A stretch of DNA of 64,000 nucleotides from Diphasiastrum complanatum (taxonomy: Eukaryota > Streptophyta > Lycopodiopsida > Lycopodiales > Lycopodiaceae): the NCBI GenBank assembly GCA_029204225.1, contig CM055093.1, positions 3,106,285-3,170,284 of the forward strand, written 5' to 3'. Below, one piece after another: positions 36,536 through 51,473 of this stretch (the first letter of the stretch is position 1; the number at the start of each line of letters is the position of its first letter). Below the pieces are notes generated by a model. That model ran no database searches, had not been told where the DNA came from, and worked only from the letters and a program-made list of their open reading frames with translations. Made by a program: the position numbers and the translations under genes.

Positions 36536-37744
36536 TGTGCCATAGACAATTAACTGATCAATAAATGGGTCTTATGCACAAAAATTATCTTGATACCAAC
36601 ATATATGGATAGGAAGAAGTTGTATTTTTTACCTCAGTGATTCATCTAAAATTTGTTACAGGAACATTATGCTCTCACCCAACTCCTATATAAGTAAAAT
36701 GGATCTTGAAATAATAATAGTCATTCATCTTAAAATTCTAGTATTTATACTCAATGTTTGGTGACCCATAATCCCTTGCATCACTTTATCCCACAAGCAT
36801 TCATGGGAAGGGTATTACAATGACACCTTTTACATTATTGGATCATGAGATGACTTTATCCAACCTGTATCTACCAATAAAAGCAAACCTAAAAACTCTG
36901 AAATGAAATTCTTTCTAACTAATGTAAGTGATGTGTGAAGTTGCATATATAGTGTGACACACTACTTCTTGTAGAAATATCCTTAACATAGTGTTATGTT
37001 AACAAAATTTATCTAAATGGCCAAAATACATTTAGGACATTGTGCCCAAATGAACTACCACAATTATTCAAATGAAAATTGGTTTTAGTAACTTTTTATG
37101 GTTTTTATTGGGATTTGCCAATTAGTACTAATGGTATCCACTTTTATTTTATAGATATAACATAATGGTTGAGATATAACATAATGGGTGAAATGTTGCA
37201 AGATCCTCCTTGCCAAGCTTGTCAGAAATCATGAAATGACTCTTTCTAAGAACCACCTTTGAGACATGGATCATGGGGACTGAGAAGAAAGATTGTGATT
37301 TGAATCTAAGGATAACTCATTGAATGACCTCTACTTAGAGAGGGGTTGTTAAAAAAAAAAAATTCAATCCACAAGGCAATGACTACTTATCAACAAGCAG
37401 TGAAGTTAATGAAAATTTTGACACAAATCAAATTCCAAAGGATTTTGTGAATTGTCAATGTATGCACACAGTGAATAACAAAAGCCCAAGAAAACTACAA
37501 AACAGTGTGTATTTGTCTTTATGAAAAACAAAAAAAAAACGGAGATGGGAATTTGTGATGAGATGGCTAATAAATTTGGGCCTTACAACTTCTCAAACTG
37601 TGGAGTCTTATGATCTCACATTATCCAAATTTTGTCATATATTTTTATACAAAAGTTAACTGGAAAGATGAAATTTCAAAATATCTACATCCATGAAAAG
37701 TCGGTAATAAGTGCCTTCCACAAAGGGTTCTTTCCCTTCAAGTA
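36536..37744. other. No gene recognised
   Basis: 1.2 kb of AT-rich sequence with short ORFs only. At about 37569-37571 the inverted module carries 1477 extra bases (48963-50439). Confidence 0.6.
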
Positions 37745-38772
37745 TTTTCAAGTCGAGTGACAATAAATGTCATCTATTTGGCATCTTGATCCAGGTACAT
37801 TATGTGTAGTTTGTAACATGTCACACACATATGTCACCCTATTTTCAAAACTTTGGTCCCAAAATTGCTTTCGTGCATTGTGAATAATGTCACGATTCAT
37901 AAGTTGACAACATTGTTGCTTACAACAATCTATGGATGCTACTTTTTGAATTGCTTCCAATGAGCACTTGACTTCTCTCTTTTTCTTCACTTGAACAGCT
38001 TGAAGTTTTTGCTTTTCTATGAATCATGTTATATGGCCTTTTTTTTTTCCATCCAGTAAAGTTTCTCTGGCCATTAGAAAGGCAATGTTTGACTCTTCAC
38101 TACTATGCTCATCATCATTTAAGAAGTTGGATTTTTCTGTTTCTAGACCTCTCAATCTTGATCCATCCATTAAAGTGACTTGATCAATTGGCCATTTTAG
38201 CAAGTCTGACTTCTCGTTCATTGTGCTAATATCAGCATGCCCATACCATTTTGTTATAGTGATTCTCACGTGGTCATCTCCAAGCTCCTCAAAGTCAATT
38301 GCCTCATATAAGAATACAAGCAAAGTGTACACTTCTCCTAGGACAGTTTCACAACCTGCATTGAAATCTTTTACCTTCTTGTTAGTCCAATCCCGACGTG
38401 TAAGTCTTTTTGTCTTGTTTGAATCAATGCTTCTTCAATAATCTCCTCACTTGGATCTTCAATAGCATCATGATCCATGTTGGCATTTGTTCAATGTGTC
38501 ATTATCTTTGACTTTCACATCTTGAATACACCAAATCACAAAACTGCCAATTGCTTTATCCAAAGTATTGGCATCCATTGTAGGAACATGCAATAACTTT
38601 TCTTTTTGAGTGGTTGCATGAACAATGATTGAGCATCTTCCGATACCAATCTGTTTCCATGACAAGTTGCATTTGCATCCAATGAAAAAAGCTCACCAAG
38701 TTCACATTCTTTCGTGTTTATAGTAAGCACCACCTGTAAAAGTAAAGACATTCTCTTATTAGAAATTTTCAT
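37745..38772 (-). pseudogene. Gene H, degenerate, central copy
   Basis: Four overlapping open stretches on the minus strand (38772-38536, 38665-38468, 38332-38024, 37990-37748) lie collinearly in different frames. They read as one coding region of about 1 kb broken by frameshifts and a TGA. The first begins after a good acceptor ('ttttacag'). The last contains a Cys-rich motif CCKQQCC followed by RKQFWDQSFENR. That arrangement reminds me of N-terminal regions of some transposon-encoded proteins, but I cannot name a family. Both module copies have the same lesions, so decay predates duplication. Confidence 0.45.
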
Positions 38773-39328
38773 GATATATCAATTTGAGCATGCCAACATC
38801 TACTACTAGATTTTCATAGATAAAGATTCATTTACAATTAACAACATTCATGATCTAAGTTCGCTAAGATATCTTTTTTATTGGAGCAAGATAGTGAAAT
38901 TCTTCAGTAGTAGAACTCATTTTGTGATACTTATTGTAAGCACCACTAATATTTTCATTTCCAAAATATATTCAACTTTTTGTACAAGCATAGATGTTCG
39001 CTAGGTACGAATTTCTATAGTACATTGGTTGAGTATGTACTCATATAGCACTAAAATTTCATAGCTAGAGATTCATTTACAATCAGTGTTTTCGATAAAC
39101 CAAAATATCATTTTTATTGAAACACGATAGTGTTATTCTTTAGTAGTAAAAGTCAATTCAATGAACCTAGTTCATCAAATTATGTAATTATCATAAATTG
39201 ATGTCTAAAATCCAAGTTATGTCAAGAAATGTTCACAAAATCAAGATTCCTTTAATCAATCCTAATTTGGTAATACCATGAACAGAGATTCAACCATTAA
39301 AAGAAAAACATCATAAGACTTTTAAATG
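38773..39328. other. Degenerate upstream units of the 375-bp tandem repeat
   Basis: No gene. Phrases such as 'aagatagtgaaattcttcagtagtagaac' (near 38888) and 'acgatagtgttattctttagtag' (near 39125) are eroded versions of a box found once in each good repeat unit downstream. Confidence 0.5.
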
Positions 39329-40379
39329 TTTAGGAAAATTGCAGACATTGTTAATAATTTTGTATTTTTCAAGGAATATTTGATATCTTTGATGAAAATG
39401 AGTTGGTCCTTCTTGACTCGTCTACATATGCATTGAGTGCCCAAACAACGAACAAGATGAAAATGATAATGATAAATCACACAAAATGATTTTATATTGC
39501 GTTGGAATTAATGGGATTTGAAAATTGATAGTTTGGCTTTAAAAAAAAGAGATACAAATTTAGTCTTCCAGAATCAAGATTTAATGTCCAACGTTCAAGG
39601 TTCACAAGTTTAATACTAATATTCTTATTGGAATAAGATAGTGACATTCTTCAGTACTAGAACCTAGCTTGACAAACCTAGTTCATCAAAATATCTCATT
39701 GTTTAGGAAAATTGAAGACATTGTTAAAAATTTCGTATCTTTTTAAGAAATATTCGTTGATGAAAATGAGTTGGTCCTTGTTGACTCGTCTACATATGCG
39801 TTGAGTGCCCGAGTAGTGAACAAGACAAACATGATAAGGATGAACCAAACAAAAGATTTTATATTGTGTTGGATTTAATGGGGCTTCAAAATTGAGATTC
39901 TAGCCCTAGAAGTAGAGCGATACAAATTTAGTCTTCTAGAATCAAGATTTAATGTCCTACGTTCAAGGTTCATGATTTATGGTTCACTAGTTTTATATTA
40001 ATATTCTTATTGGAATAAGATAGTGACATTATTCAGTACTAGAACCTAGCTTGTTGAACCCAGTTCCTCAAAATATCTCATTGTTTAGGAAAATTGGAGG
40101 AATTGTTAATAATTTTGTATTTTGTAAGGAGTATTCTATATCTTTGATGAAAATGAGTTGGTTCTTGTTGACTCATCTACATATGCATTGAGTGCCCAAG
40201 TAGCAAACAAGATGAACATGGTAAGGATGAATCAAACAAATGAATTTATATTGTGTTGGATTTAATGAGGCTTGAAAATTGAGAGTTTGGCCTTAGAAGT
40301 AGAGAGATACAAATTTAGTCTTCCAAAATCAAGATTTAATGTCCAACGTTCAAGGTTCATGATTTATGGTTCACTAGTT
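39329..40379. repeat. Tandem repeat, units of about 375 bp, central copy
   Basis: Units start at 39329, 39702 and 40083 with TTTAGGAAAATTG (spacing 373 and 381 bp). The third is broken off after 'ggttcactagttt' where the copia LTR fragment begins. Shared boxes include 'gatgaaaatgagttggt', 'tacaaatttagtcttc' and 'aagatttaatgtcc'. No ORF of interest. Confidence 0.85.
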
Positions 40380-41275
40380 TGAGTTAGACTTAAAGTAGAT
40401 ACAATGTGGGTCATATCAGTCGATAAGGATCAGTTGGCCTCACCACGAGGCAAGTCGATGGGAAATTCGTCCCGCCAACGGCAACCTGGGTCATGCATGG
40501 GTTGCCTGAGTGAACAGCTATATGTATAGTGTGATTTCATTTTGAGAAATACAGTTACTATGTGAGCTTGTTGTGGAGAGTGTTTTTTGTCTGTGTTACT
40601 GTGTAGCATGATCTGTGTTCCTGTTCGAAGCAAATTCTAAGTTGGTATCAGAGCCATACAGGGAGTGTACACAGTACAACATCGCCGTTGAAATGAGCTT
40701 CGGGAGAACTCTCTTCTGAGAGTTCAGGGTTTACGGCGGGTTGAAGACGGAAAGATAAGCACTGGTGTAGAGAGTTTAGCACACAGAAGCTTGGTGAGCT
40801 TGAGACTGTGTGGGGATTCAGAGACAAGAGTTGTCGACTGAATCAGAATTAACAAACGGAATTTTGAAATTCCGAAAGAAGGCTACTTGGTGTTTGCAGT
40901 CAATGTGCATCCAAACTGACACCATTTGACAAACAGATTGAAGCATCAGCTTTCCAGCAGTAGGGCGACCTCAGAGAAAGAGGGTAGGCTTGGAAAAGGA
41001 CTATGAACAAGAAGCCAAGAGTAGTTTTCTGAGAAAAACCCTGGCCTAGGGTTTGAAAGCTCAAAAATGAAGATTTCTCTTCATTTTGAATCATTTTGGA
41101 AGCTGTGAAAATCCAGAGGAGGGCACCCTGATCAATTCGCCGTGAGCTGGTAAAGGAACATGATAGATCTGATGGTGGCAGCCATAGCTAGCTTTGGAAG
41201 CTTTTCAAAGATGGATCTCCAGGTTGTGTCCCTCCTTGGCTAGAGGAACATGATATAGTTATAATCTAGATTGAT
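40380..41275 (+). mobile_element. Copia LTR end plus leader fragment, central copy
   Basis: A primer-binding site TGGTATCAGAGCC lies at 40643-40655. Upstream, about 260 bp (from 40380, interrupting tandem unit 3) is the likely LTR remnant. Downstream is a leader with the 'agggcgacctcagaga' and 'cctagggtttga' boxes also found in the leader of the broken copia. No gag follows: the sequence passes at about 41275 into an exon-like ORF. Exact LTR ends are not clear. Confidence 0.6.
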
Positions 41276-41283
41276 CCAAAACA

Positions 41284-41524
41284 TTTGCGACATGCCATAG
41301 TAAAAAATGTAGATGTTGAAAATAAACTCGTGAAAGTTGGTTGGATAAGAAAGATGAGAAATCAATGTGGGATGTGGAGGGTGGATCAAGAAGAAGAAAA
41401 TACATATGTGGATTGGGACAAATGTGTTACATTTTTATCAAATTGGCATGCAGTAAAAAGTTGTAGATTAGACATAGATGGGACATTAAAACTAGTTCTA
41501 GTTGCTTGGTATAGTGAGAGCTAG
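41284..41524 (+). pseudogene. Exon-like ORF next to gene G, central copy
   Basis: 80 codons open from about 41276 to TAG 41522-41524, containing KNVDVENKLVKVGWIRK and a Trp/Cys-rich middle (CGMWRVDQEEEN). It looks protein-coding (no low complexity) but I do not recognise it. It may be an upstream exon of gene G or the tail of another gene. The copy at 45009-45245 lacks one Asn codon, an in-frame change. Confidence 0.4.
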
Positions 41525-41912
41525 GAAAATACATTGGTGTTCCTTCTTGGACATGAGCCCACTTTAGATTTACTTTCATGTTGACATACATACAATGTTA
41601 TGTGTATATATTTAATTATGATGATGAGATATCATTTATTTCATTCAACTTGTGTAACCTTTTTTTTTTAATAAATATATGTCTAATTATGCGATAGATG
41701 TTCACCATGTAGTATTTAGATAACAATGAGTGTTTTTGTAAGTATGTTAAAGATAAATCAAATTAAGAGAACTAGCACAATGCTATTGTTAAAAACAACA
41801 TTGCTGGATCATTATTTCATTTATTGTCAAGAATCACAAATTTGCTTTTCAACATGGGTTCATTTTAATGTTTGAGTATAATGTTTGGTGGTTTAATGAT
41901 TCAAACATATGC
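41525..41912. other. No gene recognised (intron or intergenic before gene G)
   Basis: AT-rich; ends with a good acceptor 'acatatgcag' at about 41904-41913. Confidence 0.45.
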
Positions 41913-41913
41913 A

Positions 41914-44593
<2,680 letters not shown>

Positions 44594-45008
44594 TTCCATA
44601 ACTAATATTGCTGAATAACCTGCATATGTTTGAATCATTAAACCACCAAACATTATACTCAAACATTAAAATGAACCCATGTTGAAAAGCAAATTTGTGA
44701 TTGTTGACAATAAATGAAATAATGATCCAGCAATGTTGTTTTTAACAATAGCATTGTGCTAGTTCTCTTAATCTGATTTATCTTTAACATACTTACAAAA
44801 ACACTCATTGTTATCTAAATACTACATGGTGAACATCTGTCGCATAATTAGACATATATTTATTAAAAAAAAAGGTTACACAAGTTGAATGAAATAAATG
44901 ATATCTCATCATCATAATTAAATATATACACATAACATTGTATGTATGTCAACATGAAAGTAAATCTAAAGTGGGTTCATGTCCAAGAAGGAACACCAAT
45001 GTATTTTC

Positions 45009-45245
45009 CTAGCTCTCACTATACCAAGCAACTAGAACTAGTTTTAATGTCCCATCTATGTCTAATCTACAACTTTTTACTGCATGCCAATTTGATAAAA
45101 ATGTAACACATTTGTCCCAATCCACATATGTTTCTTCTTCTTGATCCACCCTCCACATCCCACATTGATTTCTCATCTTTCTTATCCAACCAACTTTCAC
45201 GAGTTTATTTTCAACATCTACATTTTTTACTATGGCATGTCGCAA
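45009..45245 (-). pseudogene. Exon-like ORF next to gene G, inverted copy
   Basis: Inverted copy of 41284-41524 with one codon fewer (EEET for EEENT). It points towards L2, from which it is separated by the inversion junction. Confidence 0.4.
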
Positions 45246-45254
45246 ATGTTTTGG

Positions 45255-46150
45255 ATCAATCTAGATTATAACTATATCATGTTCCTCTAGCCAAGGAGGG
45301 ACACAACCTGGAGATCCATCTTTGAAAAGCTTCCAAAGCTAGCTATGGCTGCCACCATCAGATCTATCATGTTCCTTTACCAGCTCACGGCGAATTGATC
45401 AGGGTGCCCTCCTCTGGATTTTCACAGCTTCCAAAATGATTCAAAATGAAGAGAAATCTTCATTTTTGAGCTTTCAAACCCTAGGCCAGGGTTTTTCTTA
45501 GAAAACTACTCTTGGCTTCTTGTTCATAGTCCTTTTCCAAGCCTACCCTCTTTCTCTGAGGTCGCCCTACTGCTGGAAAGCTGATGCTTCAATCTGTTTG
45601 TCAAATGGTGTCAGTTTGGATGCACATTGACTGCAAACACCAAGTAGCCTTCTTTCGGAATTTTAAAATTCTGTTTGTTAATTCTGATTCAGGCGACAAC
45701 TCTTGTCTCTGAATCCCCACACAGTCTCAAGCTCACCAAGCTTCTGTGTGCTAAACTCTCTACACCAGTGCTTATCTTTCCGTCTTCAACCCGCCGTAAA
45801 CCCTGAACTCTCAGAAGAGAGTTCTCCCGAAGCTCATTTCAACGGCGATGTTGTACTGTGTACACTCCCTGTATGGCTCTGATACCAACTTAGAATTTGC
45901 TTCGAACAGGAACACAGATCATGCTACACAGTAACACAGACAAAAAACACTCTCCACAGCAAGCTCACATAGTAACTGTATTTCTCAAAATGAAATCACA
46001 CTATACATATAGCTGTTCACTCAGGCAACCCATGCATGACCCAGGTTGTCGTTGGCGGGACGAATTTCCCATCGACTTGCCTCGTGGTGAGGCCAACTGA
46101 TCCTTATCGACTGATATGACCCACATTGTATCTACTTTAAGTCTAACTCA
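45255..46150 (-). mobile_element. Copia LTR end plus leader fragment, inverted copy
   Basis: Reverse complement of 40380-41275. The primer-binding site is at 45875-45887. A few substitutions separate it from the central copy. Confidence 0.6.
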
Positions 46151-47201
46151 AACTAGTGAACCATAAATCATGAACCTTGAACGTTGGACATTAAATCTTG
46201 ATTTTGGAAGACTAAATTTGTATCTCTCTACTTCTAAGGCCAAACTCTCAATTTTCAAGCCTCATTAAATCCAACACAATATAAATTCATTTGTTTGATT
46301 CATCCTTACCATGTTCATCTTGTTTGCTACTTGGGCACTCAATGCATATGTAGATGAGTCAACAAGAACCAACTCATTTTCATCAAAGATATAGAATACT
46401 CCTTACAAAATACAAAATTATTAACAATTCCTCCAATTTTCCTAAACAATGAGATATTTTGAGGAACTGGGTTCAACAAGCTAGGTTCTAGTACTGAATA
46501 ATGTCACTATCTTATTCCAATAAGAATATTAATATAACACTAGTGAACCATAAATCATGAACCTTGAACGTAGGACATTAAATCTTGATTCTAGAAGACT
46601 AAATTTGTATCGCTCTACTTCTAGGGCTAGAATCTCAATTTTGAAGCCCCATTAAATCCAACACAATATAAAATCTTTTGTTTGGTTCATCCTTATCATG
46701 TTTGTCTTGTTCACTACTCGGGCACTCAACGCATATGTAGACGAGTCAACAAGGACCAACTCATTTTCATCAACGAATATTTCTTAAAAAGATACGAAAT
46801 TTTTAACAATGTCTTCAATTTTCCTAAACAATGAGATATTTTGATGAACTAGGTTTGTCAAGCTAGGTTCTAGTACTGAAGAATGTCACTATCTTATTCC
46901 AATAAGAATATTAGTATTAAACTTGTGAACCTTGAACGTTGGACATTAAATCTTGATTCTGGAAGACTAAATTTGTATCTCTTTCCTTTAAAGCCAAACT
47001 ATCAATTTTCAAATCCCATTAATTCCAACGCAATATAAAATCATTTTGTGTGATTTATCATTATCATTTTCATCTTGTTCGTTGTTTGGGCACTCAATGC
47101 ATATGTAGACGAGTCAAGAAGGACCAACTCATTTTCATCAAAGATATCAAATATTCCTTGAAAAATACAAAATTATTAACAATGTCTGCAATTTTCCTAA
47201 A
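46151..47201. repeat. Tandem repeat, units of about 375 bp, inverted copy
   Basis: Reverse complement of 39329-40379 with the same truncated unit next to the copia fragment, so the copia insertion predates module duplication. Confidence 0.85.
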
Positions 47202-47757
47202 CATTTAAAAGTCTTATGATGTTTTTCTTTTAATGGTTGAATCTCTGTTCATGGTATTACCAAATTAGGATTGATTAAAGGAATCTTGATTTTGTGAACA
47301 TTTCTTGACATAACTTGGATTTTAGACATCAATTTATGATAATTACATAATTTGATGAACTAGGTTCATTGAATTGACTTTTACTACTAAAGAATAACAC
47401 TATCGTGTTTCAATAAAAATGATATTTTGGTTTATCGAAAACACTGATTGTAAATGAATCTCTAGCTATGAAATTTTAGTGCTATATGAGTACATACTCA
47501 ACCAATGTACTATAGAAATTCGTACCTAGCGAACATCTATGCTTGTACAAAAAGTTGAATATATTTTGGAAATGAAAATATTAGTGGTGCTTACAATAAG
47601 TATCACAAAATGAGTTCTACTACTGAAGAGTTTCACTATCTTGCTCCAATAAAAAAGATATCTTAGCGAACTTAGATCATGAATGTTGTTAATTGTAAAT
47701 GAATCTTTATCTATGAAAATCTAGTAGTAGATGTTGGCATGCTCAAATTGATATATC

Positions 47758-48785
47758 ATGAAAATTTCTAATAAGAGAATGTTTTTACTTTTACAGGTGG
47801 TGCTTACTATAAACACGAAAGAATGTGAACTTGGTGAGCTTTTTTCATTGGATGCAAATGCAACTTGTCATGGAAACAGATTGGTATCGGAAGATGCTCA
47901 ATCATTGTTCATGCAACCACTCAAAAAGAAAAGTTATTGCATGTTCCTACAATGGATGCCAATACTTTGGATAAAGCAATTGGCAGTTTTGTGATTTGGT
48001 GTATTCAAGATGTGAAAGTCAAAGATAATGACACATTGAACAAATGCCAACATGGATCATGATGCTATTGAAGATCCAAGTGAGGAGATTATTGAAGAAG
48101 CATTGATTCAAACAAGACAAAAAGACTTACACGTCGGGATTGGACTAACAAGAAGGTAAAAGATTTCAATGCAGGTTGTGAAACTGTCCTAGGAGAAGTG
48201 TACACTTTGCTTGTATTCTTATATGAGGCAATTGACTTTGAGGAGCTTGGAGATGACCACGTGAGAATCACTATAACAAAATGGTATGGGCATGCTGATA
48301 TTAGCACAATGAACGAGAAGTCAGACTTGCTAAAATGGCCAATTGATCAAGTCACTTTAATGGATGGATCAAGATTGAGAGGTCTAGAAACAGAAAAATC
48401 CAACTTCTTAAATGATGATGAGCATAGTAGTGAAGAGTCAAACATTGCCTTTCTAATGGCCAGAGAAACTTTACTGGATGGAAAAAAAAAAGGCCATATA
48501 ACATGATTCATAGAAAAGCAAAAACTTCAAGCTGTTCAAGTGAAGAAAAAGAGAGAAGTCAAGTGCTCATTGGAAGCAATTCAAAAAGTAGCATCCATAG
48601 ATTGTTGTAAGCAACAATGTTGTCAACTTATGAATCGTGACATTATTCACAATGCACGAAAGCAATTTTGGGACCAAAGTTTTGAAAATAGGGTGACATA
48701 TGTGTATGACATGTTACAAACTACATATAATGTACCTGGATCAAGATGCCAGATAGATGACATTTATTGTCACTCGACTTGAAAA
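47758..48785 (+). pseudogene. Gene H, degenerate, inverted copy
   Basis: Same series of collinear, frame-shifted open stretches as 37745-38772 (47758-47994, 47865-48062, 48198-48506, 48540-48782). It has the same lesions plus a few amino-acid differences (for example VYDMLQTTYNV here, VCDMLQTTHNV there). Confidence 0.45.
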
Positions 48786-48962
48786 TACTTGAAGGGAAAG
48801 AACCCTTTGTGGAAGGCACTTATTACCGACTTTTCATGGATGTAGATATTTTGAAATTTCATCTTTCCAGTTAACTTTTATATAAAAATATATGACAAAA
48901 TCTGGATAATGTGAGATCATAAGACTCCACAGTTTGAGAAGTTGTAAGGCCCGAATTTATTA

Positions 48963-50439
48963 AAAAAAGGAGTGATGAAGTGATGGGATAAATTCTATCA
49001 GAAGATCTATTTTTGCATAGTTTTTGGAAGAGAACTAGTTGTGGTATAGAAATGAGATTTTCTGAAAGTATTTTCAGATAAATCCAGAGTAAGATACCAA
49101 ATTGGAACTTTTCAAATAAGAGAAATTCTCTAGGGATTGTGTGGAACAATCGGAAACTAGAACTGGCTTGAAATTTGAATCATTATCTTTATGTAGTACA
49201 GAGAAAGGTCAAAAGTTACTAGCTCCATTTTAGTTGGAATAGGAGTAAGTTTGATTGTAATATTGAGTCTAAAATGTATGTATTAGTTCAACCTAATCTT
49301 AGTTTGAGTACTAGAATTAGGGAGGGGTTGATTGAGTGGGAGAAATTATGTGGAAAGAGGTAAATTGGGTTGGAAAATTCATGAGAGTGGATATAGTCTT
49401 TGTCTCAGAGATTTCTCGGATATGCTATGTACTCATGAGAAATAGAAATTCTTTGGTAGCTGAGTTATAGTGATATTATTCTCACATGTGCATGATTAAT
49501 CTTGTATGAATCTACTATGTATTTCTGGTTACTGGTTTTATATGGTGCACTTAAACCAGTCGGTAAACATAGACATATGATCAAGTATTGTTGGATATTT
49601 GCAGAGTTAATGGATCTTTCTGTGGAAGATTTATTGGTCAACTTGGAAATGATTTGGAGAAGAATTTATATGTCATGTTACTAGTAAATTGAGACCTGCA
49701 CCTGGACATTTGAGATTTCCAAATCATTGGCAGTTAACTTGAGTATCGGAGTTACTCTTGGATAAACTTAATTGGTTAGACGAACAATGTGAAGATGATT
49801 CATCATAAATTGTTTGTTTTGTTTTATATTACTTGTAAGACACATGATTTGTTGATCTTCGTGATTCATTAGTCAAAATTATGTGCATAGGATATATTTT
49901 TCATTTTCTTAGTAGAGTATTCTTCAATTGAGGAACAGACTCAGTTCATTAGTGATTGGATCCCAGAGAGCTCAGTTGGATAGCAAATCATAATGATTCC
50001 AAGAATAACAACTGAATTTATATTTAGTAGGACTTTGGATGTCTAGATTTGGTTCTAGATGATAATCTAAAGTTTGTGACTCGTGTATCACCTTTGCCCA
50101 ATTTTTCTTTGAAGCCCACCACGGCCTTTTTTTGCCATTTTTTACATATGTTCATAAGGATTGATGCTTATGCCGAATATGCGTACACATATTCATCAAT
50201 GCCCACACCTCCCCAAATCTATTTGATTGAGGAAACTCACTATTCAAAATCACAAGTATCTTATTCTTGTCATCTTGGTCTTGTGGCTCATATATTCACT
50301 CATAGATGATTTGACTAGGACACTAGTAGTATAGAATGTAGTGAGATGTTCTATGTCAAACATCATGCTCTTGTTACCTTAGTATCAATGCGCAGTTCCC
50401 TGATATTTCTAAAAATTCACGCTCATCGTAAACATCTTC
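48963..50439. mobile_element. 1477-bp segment present only in the right module copy
   Basis: It sits between 'aatttatta' and 'gccatctc', which are contiguous in the central copy (37563-37575). It is flanked by TA on both sides (48961-48962 and 50440-50441). The simplest readings are an insertion with a TA target duplication, or a deletion in the central copy using TA microhomology. Its ends (AAAAAAGGAGTG... and ...AAACATCTTC) are not inverted repeats. Short ORFs at 49502-49684 and 50049-50309 have no recognisable motif. Confidence 0.6.
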
Positions 50440-50441
50440 TA

Positions 50442-51473
50442 GCCATCTCATCACAAATTCCCATCTCCGTTTTTTTTTTGTTTTTCATAAAGACAAATAC
50501 ACACTGTTTTGTAGTTTTCTTGGGCTTTTGTTATTCACTGTGTGCATACATTGACAATTCACAAAATCCATTGGAATTTGATTTGTGTCAAAATTTTCAT
50601 TAACTTCACTGCTTGTTGATAAGTAGTCATTGCCTTGTGGATTGAATTCTTTTTTTTAACAACCCCTCTCTAAGTAGAGGTCATTCACTGAGTTATCCTT
50701 AGATTCAAATCACAATCTTTCTTCTCAGTCCCCATGATCCATGTCTCAAAGGTGGTTCTTAGAAAGAGTCATTTCATGATTTTTGACAAGCTTGGCAAGG
50801 AGGATCTTGCAACATTTCACCCATTATGTTATATCTCAACCATTATGTTATATCTATAAAATAAAAGTGGATACCATTAGTACTAATTGGCAAATCCCAA
50901 TAAAAACCATAAAAAGTTACTAAAACCAATTTTCATTTGAATAATTGTGGTAGTTCATTTGGGCACAATGTCCGAAATGTATTTTGGCCATTTAAATAAA
51001 TTTTGTTAACATAACACTATGTTAAGGATATTTCTACAAGAAGTAGTGTGTCACACTATATATGCAACTTCACACATCACTTACATTAGTTAGAAAGAAT
51101 TTCATTTCAGAGTTTTTAGGTTTGCTTTTATTGGTAGATACAGGTTGGATAAAGTCATCTCATGATCCAATAATGTAAAAGGTGTCATTGTAATACCCTT
51201 CCCATGAATGCTTGTGGGATAAAGTGATGCAAGGGATTATGGGTCACCAAACATTGAGTATAAATACTAGAATTTTAAGATGAATGACTATTATTATTTC
51301 AAGATCCATTTTACTTATATAGGAGTTGGGTGAGAGCATAATGTTCCTGTAACAAATTTTAGATGAATCACTGAGGTAAAAAATACAACTTCTTCCTATC
51401 CATATATGTTGGTATCAAGATAATTTTTGTGCATAAGACCCATTTATAGATCAGTTAATTGTCTATGGCACAT
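50442..51473. other. No gene recognised
   Basis: Inverted counterpart of about 36536-37568. Confidence 0.6.

Noticed and set aside
39329-40379. CRISPR-like array
   Set aside because: Unit length near 375 bp with no short identical repeats separated by unique spacers; eukaryotic tandem repeat.
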